A stretch of DNA of 64,000 bases, taken from NCBI GenBank assembly GCA_027563935.2, contig CM050451.1:99227565-99291564 (forward strand), written 5' to 3'. The position numbers and the translations under genes are program-made. This document shows, piece by piece, positions 9,451 through 20,600 of this stretch. Under the pieces are notes generated by a model. That model saw nothing but the letters and a program-made list of their open reading frames with translations, searched no databases and was not told the DNA's origin. Position 1 is the stretch's first letter. Every line of letters begins with the position of its first letter. This stretch comes from Costus lasius. Taxonomy: Eukaryota; Streptophyta; Magnoliopsida; Zingiberales; Costaceae.

Positions 9451-9730
9451 AGAATCAAGAGGTGGCCCCCGCCAGGTCACGACGTGGCACTTTGCTCTAT
9501 CACTCCATAACACATCAGAGTGATGACATCAAGAGGTGGCCCCTGTCTGATCAAGACATGGCACTTTGCGTCTTATATCACCCCATCACATAAAGAGTAA
9601 TGACATCAAGAGGTGGCCCCTGTCTGATCAAGACATGGCACTTTGCGTCTTATATTACCCCATCACATAAAAGAATAATGACATCAAGAGGTGGCCCCCT
9701 GTCTGACCAAGACATGGCACTTTGCGTCAA
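9451..9730. repeat. Tandem repeat in the C LTR, four copies of about 73-78 bp
   Basis: Each unit contains ATCAAGAGGTGGCCCC and ATGGCACTTTGC. Units begin near 9451, 9524, 9602 and 9680; the first is the most diverged (GTCACGACG in place of ATCAAGACA). Such arrays are common in long gypsy LTRs. Confidence 0.9.
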
Positions 9731-10384
9731 AATCCGTTCTCCCAAAAGGTTCCTACTGGACAACAGACATATCTTATTTCATATTTCACATAGGTGGACA
9801 TATTTCACAAAGGTGGACTCCTAAGTGTCAACTAGACTCTAGGATAGTCATCACAAAAATCATATCGGGCAGGCTGAACATCAACCCCCATCACATAAAT
9901 CATAATAGGCAGGCTGAACATCAACCTCCTCACATATCACAATACAGGGCTGAAATTCAAACCCTTAACATAACACATAGGACTATCCCCTTGAGTTCAT
10001 AGTTACACCTAGCCTTAGTCCTAACCATCACATAATCACATAATTTTCCAAATTCACATAATCACATAACTTTCAAAAATCTCATAACCACATAATGTTC
10101 ACAATTTACATATCAACATAATATTCCAAAAATCACATAAACTCCTAATATTTAAAAATCACATAATTACATAATATTAACAATCATATAATGTAGTGTG
10201 GTCCTTAGGTTTCATGCTGATTAGTTCAGTCAAACCTTACTAAGTTATCATCCAAATTTCTCAAACAATTTCTCAATAATGCAGTTAACAAGCATCCATA
10301 AAAATTAACATAAAACTAAAACAAGTATTCATATAAATTACTTTACAAATTACCACATGTATCATATTAACTACAAACACCAAA

Positions 10385-10565
10385 ATTCGGTTTTCATAGA
10401 CAATTATCAAGGTCATCAAGGTTTCGGTTTTCATGTTAACTACAAACATCAATTTCGGTTTTCATAAACAATTATCAAGAACATCAAGATTTCGGTTTTC
10501 ATGTTAACTACAAACATCAAATTCAGTTTTCATAATCAATTATCAAGAACATCAAGATTTCGGTT
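10385..10565. repeat. Tandem repeat in the C LTR, about 66-bp period
   Basis: TTCGGTTTTCAT, CAATTATCAAG and ACATCAAG recur in order three times, with intervening GTTAACTACAAACATCAA. Scattered TTCGGTTTTCATG echoes continue to about 10790. Confidence 0.85.
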
Positions 10566-11594
10566 TAATTATAATTAACAAGAGTTTCATACTCAAAATT
10601 CAATGATTTAATGCTACCAAAATTCCTATAAAAATACCTTAAACTTCATACAAATATTTGGTTAAATAATCATCATATCTTCACCTTTGAAAAATTCGGT
10701 TTTCATGATATATTCAACTTTACAAAATTCGGTTCACATGAAGAAACATCTTGAATTTGGTTTACATGAAAGATACATCTTGAGTTTCGGTTTTAACATA
10801 ATAAAAATTCCAATACTTCAATTGTATCAAGTCACAAACACAACCAAACTAATAGATCAAATAAGACATTCCACTCACCTCTTAAACCGAAAATACCAAG
10901 GTGAAAACTTCCACAAGAATTCGTCTAAGACTTTGGAATACTCCTAGGAAGACGCCAACAATTGACAAGGAACACCTCCAAACACCAAGATGCCGGCCAA
11001 AGGGAGAAAAGGAAGAGGAAGAAGAATTTTCGCCTCCAAGTCTCCAAGAATCGCCCACTCCTCTTTAGCCGTCGCCCAAGTTTTCTTCAAGCCAAAAAAA
11101 ATCGCCAAAGTCTCCACCCTAACCGAAATTACCCACTTAAGTTTCGGTTTTTAATGTTTAACCCTCTAACCAATTAATTCAAAAGGGTTTAACCCATTAA
11201 CCCATTAATTCAATTTTAAAAACCCAATTAGTTTAAACCCAATAACCCATAGATTAAGTGAAAGTCCAATAAGAGTTAAACTAACATCCAATAAGCTAGT
11301 TAACTAATTAATTTAATTAACTTACAAATAACCAATCACTTAACCGAAATCCAATAAGGATTTAAATTAATTTATCCTAAATTAACAACCAATAATCAAC
11401 CATTAATCTCTAATTAATTTACCATAAATTAACAACCAATATAAATCACAAATCAATTAATTACAAATTGACAATCAATAAGCCAGTTAATTAGCATCCA
11501 ATAATTTTATTTAAATCATAATAAAATATCACAGCTAATGATTTATTTAAATCCAAATAATGCTTACCAGGACTTAAGATCCTTGGATCTTACA

Positions 11595-11605
11595 TTCCTC
11601 CCTCC
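11595..11605 (-). other. Polypurine tract of gypsy C
   Basis: On the element strand GGAGGGAGGAA lies directly against the TGTAAGATCC start of the 3' LTR. Confidence 0.88.
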
Positions 11606-11623
11606 TTATAAAGCTTTAGTCCT

Positions 11624-14600
11624 CTAAAGCTCAGCATCCATATCATCAAAGAGGTAAGCATAATTTTTCCTCATATCAGCTTCAGTCTCCCATGTCGCCT
11701 CCTCAACAACCTGATTTCCCCAGATAACCTTTACCAAAGGTATAGTCTTGTTTCTCAGAACTTTATCTTTTCTATCCACAATCCGGAGAGGTCTTTCCTC
11801 AAAAGTCAAATCACTCTGAATCTGAAGAGGTTCCAACTCCAACACATGAGATGGATCAGGATGATATTTCCTCAAAGCAGAGACATGGAATACATCATGC
11901 ACATGATCCATAGCAGGAGGTAAAGCCAATCGGTAAGCCACTGGACCAACTCTCTCAAGAATATCAAAAGGGCCTACAAACCTAGGGCTCAACTTGCCCT
12001 TTTTACCAAATCTCATAACACCCTTAGTAGGCGACACTTTCAAGAACACATGGTCCCCTACCACAAACTCCAAGGGACGACGACGGTCATCAGCATAACT
12101 CTTCTGTCTGTCCCGAGCAATTTTCAGTTTATCCTGAATCTCTCTGACCTTATCAGTAGTCTCCTGAACTGCATCAGATCTCAAAATCATTCTGTCACCA
12201 GATTCCTCCCAACACAAGGGAGTCCTACACCTTCTCCCATACAAAGCCTCATAAGGAGCCATCTGAATACTAGAGTGGAAGCTATTATTATAAGTAAACT
12301 CTATCAAAGATAGATCCCGGTTCCACTCAGAACTCCAATCAACCACATAGGCTCTCAACAAATCTTCTAGAGTCTGTATAGTACGCTCCGTCTGGCCATC
12401 AGACTGAGGATGGTATGCTGTACTAAAGCTCAACTTAGTACCCAAACCCTCCTGTAAACTCTTCCAAAATCTGGACAAAAATCGAGAGTCCCTATCAGAC
12501 ACAAAATCGACCGGCACTCCATGTAGTCTGACTATCTCATCAATGTACAATCTGGCTAGTCTCTCTAAAGAGTAAGTCATCTTAATCGGAATAAAGTGGG
12601 CTGATTTAGTGAGTCTATCAACAATCACCCAAATAGCATCATGACCCAATCTGGTTCTGGGCAAACCACATACAAAATCCATACTGATGCATTCCCACTT
12701 CCACTCAGGAATAGGAAGAGACTGCAACAAACCACCAGGCTTTTGATGTTCAGCCTTTATAGTCTGACAGGTTAAACACCTAGAGACAAAATCAATCACC
12801 TCTTTCTTCATACTCGGCCACCAAAAATTTTTCTTGAGGTCCTGATACATCTTAGTCACACCAGGATGTAGAGAATATTTGGAGTTATGGCTGTCCTCCA
12901 ATATTTCTTTCCTCAAGCTGGGTTCCTCAGGGACACATACTCTTCCACGAAACCGAAGAATACCATCATCAGACAGGCTAAAATCCTGAACTGCGCCATC
13001 AACCAGACTATCCCTGATCTGAACTAATTTCGGATCTATAGACTGCTGATCTCTGATCTTCTGCAACAAAGCAGACTGTACTCTGAGAAAAGCCACATAA
13101 CCCGACTGAACTCTAGGAGTAACACTGATCCTGAGATCGCTGAACTCCTACAGTAACCGCCACTCACTGACTCGCAAAGCAGCTACTGAAGTAACTGGAT
13201 GTCTGCTCAGAGCATCCGCCACCACATTGGCCTTTCCAGCCTGATACTGAATAGAGAAGTCATAGTCTTTGATCAACTCCATCCATCTTCTCTGTCTCAT
13301 GTTCAACTCCTTCTGAGTGAAGATGTACTTGAGACTCTAGTGATCAGTGAACAGATCAAACTCCTGACCCAACAAATAGTGACGCCATATCTTCAAAGCA
13401 AAGACTACGGCCGCCAACTCTAAATCATGAGTAGGGTAGTTCAATTCATACTCCTTCAGTTGTCTCAAGGCATAGGCTACTACAGAACCCTTCTGCATCA
13501 AGACACAACCCAACCCTTTGCCAGAAGCATCTGTATAAACAGTAAACCTTTCCCCATCACTAGGTATAATGAGGATCGGTGTACTAGTCAATCTCCTTTT
13601 CAGCTCTTGAAAGCTCTCTTCACACTTATCATCCCAAATAAACTTAGCCTCCTTTCTGGTTAATTTAGTTAGAGGACCCGCCAGCTTGGAGAATCCCTCA
13701 ACAAATCTCCGATAGTAACCTGCCAAACCCAGAAAACTCCTGATCTCAGTAGCACTAGTCGGTCTTCCCCAATTAAGAATGGCTTGCACTTTAGCTGGAT
13801 CCACAGACACCCCCTGACCAGAAATCACATGCCCAAGGAAACTAATCTTTTCCAGCCAGAATTCACACTTACTAGCCTTGGCATATAATTGGTTCTTCCT
13901 CAGAACCTCCAGTACTCTGTGCAAATCACTGACATGATCTGAGGTAGTCTGAGAGTACACCAATATATCGTCTATAAAGACCACTACACAAGAGTCAAGC
14001 AACTCATGGAATACCCTGTTCATCAAATCCATGAAGACAGCAGGTGCATTTGTCAGTCCAAAAGGCATAACTAAAAATTCGAAATGCCCATACCTGGTCC
14101 TGAAAGCAGTCTTAAATATATCCTCATCCTTGACCCTCAGCTGGTAATACCCTGATCTCAGATCAATCTTAGAGAACACTGTAGCTCCCTGTAATTGATC
14201 AAATAGATCATCAATTCTGGGAAGAGGATACTTGTTCTTGATAGTCACTTGGTTAAGCTGCCTGTAGTCTATACACATCCTCAGGGTTCCATCTTTTTTC
14301 TTCACAAATAACACTGGCGCTCCCCAAGGAGAAGCACTAGGCCGAATATATCCTTTCTCTAACAATTCCTCCAGTTGTTTCTTAAGCTCGGCCAACTCTG
14401 AAGTAGCCATACGATAAGGAGCTCTGGAGATAGGTGCCGTACCTGGCGTCAACTCAATGCCAAACTCCACTTCTCTAATCGGTGGCAAGCCTGAAAATTC
14501 TTCAGAGAACACATCAGGAAATTCTTTCACCACCGCCATCTGAGTCAAATCAGAAGTAGAATCGTCCTGCACCTTAACATGCGCAAGATAACCCTTGCAC

Positions 14601-16237
14601 CCATTAGCAAGTAATTTCCTGGCCTGCAGGAAAGATATCACATGCGGTCCTTGGTCTGACACTAGACCTCTCACAAAAAGTCGATTCCCATCTAACAAAT
14701 TCAAAGTGATTACTTTCTCAAAGCAATCCACAGAGGCATGATGGGAAGACAACCAATCCATTCCTAAGATGATATCATAATCTTGCATGTCTAGGAGGAT
14801 TAGATCTACCAGAAACTCATAACCCTCTACATGTACTACACAGTCAGCACAAACAGTATCTGTAGATAACGATTTTCCTAAGGGAGTACTGACAGACACA
14901 ACATAATCTAACATCTTAGGTACAACAGGTAAACATGCAGCAAATCTAACAGACACAAAGGACAGATTTGCACCAGGATCAAATAATATGCGGACTAACT
15001 GATCAAATACGAATAAAGTACCTTCCACGACGGATCGGGAAGCTCGTGTATCCTTCTCAGCCACAGCATACACTCTAGTCTGGACTGTAGGCTTATCTGC
15101 GCCTCTAGGTTGCATCTCAGGCTCTTTGCAGTCCCTGGCCATGTGCCCTGGTTTCTTACACCTGAAGCATACCCCATTCTTCCTATGGCAGTCTTTCACT
15201 AGATGTCCCTTGAGCCCACAATGACTACAAGTGATACCATTTCTTGCATCCCTGGCATCCCTGAACTGCTGCGGTGCATCCCTGGACTGCTGCGGTGCAT
15301 CCCTGGACTGCTGCGGTGCCTTATAGGAGTAAGGCTTATACCTGCTCTTCTTATAATCTTTATGCCTAGGGTACTTCTTACCCTTGCCGCCACTGCCATG
15401 CTGAGGAACCGCCGCCTCAGCTGCAGGAACTACTGTCACGGCAGCATGAGAACTCCTCTCAGATATATACCTCTCAATGGTGCGCGCCCGCCCAACAGTT
15501 TCAACATAGGTCTCCAAGTGTTGAGCACCAACCTGCTCTCTAATGTCCCATCTGAGACCTCTGAGAAACTTAGTAGCTCTCCTCTTTTCAGTGTTTATCA
15601 GGTGAGGAGCATACTTTCCCAATTTCGTGAACTGTAATTCATACTGGTCCACTGTCATATCACCCTGCTCCAGATGAATAAATTCCACCTCTCGGTCCTC
15701 AACCAAGCTATCTGGGAAGTACTTCTCGTTAAATCGAGACAAGAAGTAAGGCCAATCTACAGTCTCATGTCTTTCTTCGGCAAGTCTCACTACACCTTTC
15801 CACCACTCATCTGCGTCAGCACGCATCATGTAGGTGGCTAGACATAACTTGTCTTCATCCGAGCAACGCATAACTTGGAAAATCTTTTCCAAGCACAACT
15901 GCCAATTCTCAGCGTTACTGGATTCTGAGCCCCCATAAAATGAGCTAGGACCCAGTTTCTGGAATTCACTCACAAGTGAAGCATAGCGCCTGTGAGCGCC
16001 CTCCTGAGAGTCATCCCCCACTGCCCGAGTAGTAGTCTGGGGTCTCTCTTGAGTCAGCTGCTGCAAAAGCTGCTGTTGTGCTTCTTGGTGCTGAGTCTGC
16101 TGCTGCTGCAGCATCTGAGCTTGCCTCTCTATCATAGCACCTTGTTGCTGAACCATGCCAGTCAGAGCCTCAATAGTTCTCGTGAGGTTCGGGGTCTGCT
16201 CGCCCTCATCACTAGCATTTCCTCTGGTTCGCACCAT
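11624..16237 (-). pseudogene. Chromovirus gag-pol of element C, single frame with two premature stops
   Basis: One frame of 1538 codons runs from ATG 16237 to the stop at 11624. Gag is glutamine-rich near residues 35-65 and has a sevenfold-residue repeat (APQQSRD, three copies, about 310-330). Two CCHC knuckles lie at 337-350 and 357-370. The protease motif is FDPGA (Asp 420; DPG replaces the usual DSG/DTG). The RT active site is FIDD (Asp 756-757), followed by RNase H. Integrase has its zinc finger from about 1117 and a triad near D1187, D1248 and E1284. The tail, ending in a VKV-W-EEATWE block, is chromodomain-like. Stops fall at codon 967 (after FTDH in RNase H, 13339-13337) and codon 1030 (13150-13148). 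Both are CAG-to-TAG changes; the rest of the frame is clean, so inactivation is recent. Confidence 0.93.
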
Positions 16238-16368
16238 CTTAAATGCCTACACACACACATCATAGTCACACACACATATCATAGTCAGGAAAACAATCAT
16301 AAACCTATTAGGTGTCTAGCAATACACAAACATGTTTTCCCCCAAACTAAGTTTTAGCTAGCCAACTC

Positions 16369-16379
16369 CTCTGATACCA
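16369..16379 (-). other. Primer-binding site of gypsy C
   Basis: On the element strand TGGTATCAGAG, complementary to the 3' end of initiator Met-tRNA, lies three bases from the LTR boundary at 16383. Confidence 0.88.
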
Positions 16380-16382
16380 TTC

Positions 16383-16832
16383 TGTAACATCCCACATTCT
16401 TAACCCCAAACAAATGACACAATTCACCATTGATACAGGATGTTTCATATAAGATCGATCAAATGCTAGGTAAAACCGAGTTCAAGAAAACACGATCTGA
16501 AAAATTTCCATAAATTCATACATACAAATTCACAAAACTCAATTCTCATAAAGGTACCTTTCTGGATTTTATGGTTTTGATACAAATTTAATATCGCCGT
16601 GGATTTGATATAACTGTTGCCTTGCATATGTCTAGTGCAAGGATTGCGTGGTGGCAGGTACCCTTATGAGAATTGAGTTTTGTGAATTTGTATGTATGAA
16701 TTTATGGAAATTTTTCAGATCGTGTTTTCTTGAACTCGGTTTTACCTAGCATTTGATCGATCTTATATGAAACATCCTGTATCAATGGTGAATTGTGTCA
16801 TTTGTTTGGGGTTAAGAATGTGGGATGTTACA
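16383..16832 (-). repeat. Abnormal fold-back 5' LTR of gypsy C (176 bp plus an inverted 280 bp)
   Basis: Bases 16383-16558 repeat the U5 end of the LTR (8435-8610) in the normal orientation. At the palindrome GGTACC (16553-16558) the sequence turns round, and 16553-16832 is the reverse complement of 8435-8714. The turn joins the first GGTACC of the LTR (8605) to the second (8709) on the opposite strand. The result is a near-perfect inverted repeat, and about 2.9 kb of LTR, including U3, is absent. This LTR should therefore lack its promoter. The right end GGATGTTACA is followed at once by the target duplication. Confidence 0.93.
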
Positions 16833-16837
16833 ACCAG
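16833..16837. repeat. Target-site duplication of gypsy C, right copy (ACCAG)
   Basis: It matches 8430-8434. The A2 leader resumes with GAGCTGCAGATGG, as in the uninterrupted paralogue at 23542. Confidence 0.95.
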
Positions 16838-17683
16838 AGCTGCAGATGGCGCTTGGGCCCTGGTTTGGGCCAGATGAGGAGCATAAGCCCCATGAAGAAA
16901 AGCAAGTGAAGACTTAAGTTAGGTTAAGGTCTTACTTAGGCTTTATGGGCTTTTACCACATAAGATCCATGCTTTCTTTTATTGTTTCAATAAGTAGAAC
17001 AGCATGATTTATTTATCTTCTGCTATCACCATAGGAATTGCATGATAGTGAAGGAGATAAAAGACCGTTAAAATCCAACGCTAAAATATCAAGCTCGTAA
17101 GCCTTCTGACGCGAAACCTCACTGTTCTGACTATCGTTGGAGCCGTGTTGTACCCACTCAGTGGGCACGTCCATCTATCTTCAGACGGTGCTGGATTACA
17201 CCTGCGTGTTACAGAGTAGGGATTTATCCCTTCTCGTTGCTCAGCATAGCACGTGGTGGTCCAGGGAGTAGGTCGGGTCAGCTTGACCATGTAGGCTACA
17301 TATGTGGCGCATATGGTAGCACATGGAGGCAGCCATCTGTGGGATTAGAGACTGTGTTGTACCAACTCAGTTGGCACAGTCTGCTGGATTGCCCAGATGA
17401 AGGGGAATCGCACGGGTTGGCGATTGCCAGGGACTGCCTACCAGAAATTAGTGCTTGTACTCTCTGTGCATCTTATCTCGCCTGAGCGGGACGCGGAGAC
17501 CAAGTATGAAATCTGGATCCCATCTCACTAAAAGAGTTCTACTCTTTCGGGCTGTTTTGCTGGATTTTTCAGCCAGATAAAATAGTGAGAAAAAGAATCT
17601 TTCTTAAGTCCTGATTGATTCTTAACATTGATACTGACCTTGCTGTTCTTGCATTGTTATAGATTCCTGCAGCAACGAACACC
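16838..17683 (+). other. Leader of copia A2, part 2 (after gypsy C)
   Basis: It corresponds to about 780-1591 of A1. It keeps the hairpins CCCAC-TCA-GTGGG (near 17153), CCAAC-TCA-GTTGG (near 17363), CTCGC-CTGA-GCGGG (near 17478) and AAAGAGT-TCT-ACTCTTT (near 17532). The pyrimidine-rich run ends in TTGTTATAG at 17662, 21 bases before the gag ATG. No protein-coding gene is evident before 17684. Confidence 0.8.
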
Positions 17684-20600
17684 ATGAACTTCAATGTGCG
17701 ATCCCTACTGGAAAGAGAGAAGTTTGCTGGGCCGAACTTCTCAGACTGGTTCGGACACCTTAAGATCGTTCTTAAGGCAGAGAGGAAACTGTATGTCCTC
17801 GAGACGGCGATACCGCCTCAGCCCGCTCCGAACACTGCAAGGGCGGTTCGGGAAGCCTATGAAAAGCACGTCAATGATAGCATTGATGTCGCTTGCCTGA
17901 TGCTAGCGTCTATGACGCCACCGCTGCAGCGTCAGCATGAGGATATGTCGGCTATAGAGATTATAGCGAACCTCAAGATGCTGTATGCTGCACAGGCAAG
18001 GACTGAGCGCTACAATCTGACAAAGCTTTTCTTTCAGAGCAAACTGGCTGAAGGGAGCCCAGTGGGAGCTCACGTGCTCAAGATGATTGGGCACAAGGAG
18101 GCTCTAGAAAAACTAGGGCATACCATCAATCAGGAGCTTGCTGTAGACATTATTCTGCAGTCTCTCCCGCCCTCTTTCGATGCGTTCATCATTAACTTTA
18201 ATATGAACAAAATCGATTGTACTCCGGCAGAGCTGCTGAATATGCTCTTGACTACTGAGGAAACTCTGAATGGAAAGCCTTCGACCTCTATCTTAATGGT
18301 TCCTTCTAGGAATAAGAAGAAGGGGAAGAAGGGCAAGGCCCCTGTCAAGAGCTACAGCAAGGCTCTGAAGCAGAAGGTTAAGCGGTCCAAGGAATACAGG
18401 TGTTTCCACTGTGGCCAGCTGGGTCACTGGAAAAAGGACTGTAAAGCACTCCAAGGAGATAAGAGGGGAAGCATCGCTTCTGGCTCAGGTATATTCGTGA
18501 CTGAAGTCATGTTTTCATCTTCTTCTATATCATGGGTGTTGGACACTGCATGTGGAGTTCACATTTGTTCAAATGTGCAGGAACTCAAGAGAAGAAGGCA
18601 GGTGGGACAGCATGAGGTGGACCTACGAGTAGGAAACGGGGCACGGGTTGCTGCTGTTGCTGTAGGAGACTATTTCATCTCATTACCATCTGGAATTGTA
18701 TTAGAATTAAACAGTTGTTACTTTGTTCCCAGTATTACTAAAAATATTATCTCCATTCCTGCTCTTGTCAGGAAGGGGTTTTCCTTTGAATGCAATATTT
18801 CAAAGTGTGTTCTTTCTCTTGATAATATTGTTTATGCAACTGGTTCAATTAACGATGGGTTATTCATGTTGGACATGGAAAGTTCTATACAAAATATTGA
18901 TAATAAGAAAGCCAAGTATGCTGATGACAGCACCTTGCTATGGCATAGTCGTTTAGGCCATATTAACGAGAAACGCATTAAGCGGTTGCATGATCATGGA
19001 CTGCTGGGATCATTCTCCTATGAGGAGATTGATACATGCAAGGCTTGTTTAATGGGCAAAATGACGAAGTCACCTTTTCCTAACAAAGGACAAAGGGCTT
19101 CAGGTTTACTTGACCTTATACACAGTGATGTGTGTGGGCCATTTAGTAAACATGCCAGAGGTGGCTATCAGTACTTCATTACCTTTACTGATGATTTCAG
19201 TAGATATGAGTATGTCTATTTAATGAGACATAAAAGTGAATCTTTTGACAAGTTCAAAGAGTTCAAAAATGAAGTACAGAATCAGCTAGGCCGAAATATC
19301 AAGGCACTTCGTTCTGATCGAGGTGGAGAATACCTAAGTCATGCGTTTACTGAGTATCTGAAGGAGTGTGGGATTATCTCACAGCTCACTCCGCCAGGAA
19401 CACCGCAATGGAATGGTGTGTCCGAGAGGAGAAATAGAACGTTACTTGATATGGTTCGTTCTATGATGAGTCAGGCTACTCTTCCAAATTCCTTTTGGGG
19501 ATTTGCACTGGAAACAGCTGCAAAGCTACTAAACCGAGTGTCATCCAAGGCAGTTTCTAAGACTCCATATGAGTTATGGTATGGGAAACAGCCAAGCTTG
19601 ACATTTATCAGGATCTGGGGCTGCGAGGCTTATGTCAAAAAGCTCGCCTCTGGGAAACTAGAGAGCAGATCTGAGAAATGTATCTTTGTCGGTTACCCTA
19701 AGGAAACTAAGGGTTATTATTTCTACGATCCCAAAGAGAACAAGGTATTTGTTGCTCGGACGGCCATATTTCTTGAGAAGGAGTTTCTTCTGCAAGAGGC
19801 CAGTGGGAGAGAAATTAAACTGGATGAGAATCCAGAAGAAGGACAAAGTAGTCAAGCACAGTTGGATGAGCCTGAGCCGGTAGATCAGGTTATTAAACAA
19901 CCTGAGGCTCAGATATCACGGGAACCGCGAAGATCGGGAAGGATCCGTCGACAGCCTGAGCGCTATGACGGAGTCTACATCATTGATAATGATGAACCCC
20001 TCACTTATGCGGATGCGGTCAGTGGACCGGAGTCAGCAAGATGGATTGAAGCTATGCGAGCCGAGATGGACTCCATGTCAGATAACCAAGTCTGGGATTT
20101 GGTTGATCCGCCTCCGGGAGTTATCCCTATAGGCTGTAAATGGATCTTCAAGAAGAAGATTGACATGGATGGTAACGTGGTTACCTATAAAGGCAGGCTA
20201 GTTGCGAAAGGTTTCAAACAAATCTACGGGATAGATTATGATGAAACTTTCTCACCTGTAGCCATGTTTAAGTCTATTCAGATTCTTTTCGCGATAGCTG
20301 CATATTATGATTATGAGATCTGGCAGATGGATGTGAAAACAGCTTTCCTGAATGGAAATCTGGATGAGGATGTGTACATGACACAACCTGAGGGTTTCAC
20401 TAATCCATCAGATCGTCATAAGATATGCAAGTTAAAGAAGTCCATTTATGGACTTAAGCAAGCATCAAGAAGCTGGAATATTCGTTTTGATGAATCAGTC
20501 ACTGAATTTGGTTTCATCAAGAACGAAGATGACCCGTGTGTATATAAGAGGTTTAGTGGGAGCGTGATTACTTTCCTAGTCCTCTACGTCGATGATATCT

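Larger units (their letters stand above)
8435..11594 (-). repeat. 3' LTR of gypsy C (3160 bp)
   Basis: On the plus strand it begins TGTAACATCC and ends GGATCTTACA, next to the polypurine tract. It is AT-rich and full of short internal repeats: two about 45-bp units starting GGTACCTGCCACCA at 8605 and 8709, a four-copy array at 9451-9730, CACATAA-type repeats around 10028-10190, and an array at 10385-10565. Only its first 280 bp are represented at the other end of the element. Confidence 0.92.
8435..16832 (-). mobile_element. Ty3-gypsy chromovirus C (Tekay/Del-like), with an abnormal inverted 5' LTR
   Basis: On the minus strand the order is abnormal 5' LTR (16832-16383), primer site, gag-pol (16237-11624), polypurine tract, and 3' LTR (11594-8435, 3160 bp). 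The domain order protease-RT-RNase H-integrase with a chromodomain-type tail and very long LTRs point to the Tekay/Del clade (inferred). ACCAG flanks the whole unit, so it integrated in its present form. Both outer ends are the same LTR end, TGTAACATCC inward, where one should be the U3 end (TGTAAGATCC). Two stop codons interrupt the polyprotein. Confidence 0.93.

Noticed and set aside
9451..9730. CRISPR-like array
   Set aside because: Units are contiguous with no spacers, lie in a plant LTR, and have long uneven periods.
9600..10002. Short frames in the C LTR
   Set aside because: They are produced by tandem repeats; there is no codon-like conservation.
16383..16832. Fold-back DNA transposon or MITE
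   Set aside because: The sequence is entirely C LTR, the 5-bp target duplication includes the whole gypsy element, and there is no separate duplication around the inverted part.
19400..19412. Trp 576 in A2 (Arg in A1) as an inactivating change near the integrase Glu
   Set aside because: Both residues are found at this place in copia elements as far as I know, so no loss of function can be claimed.
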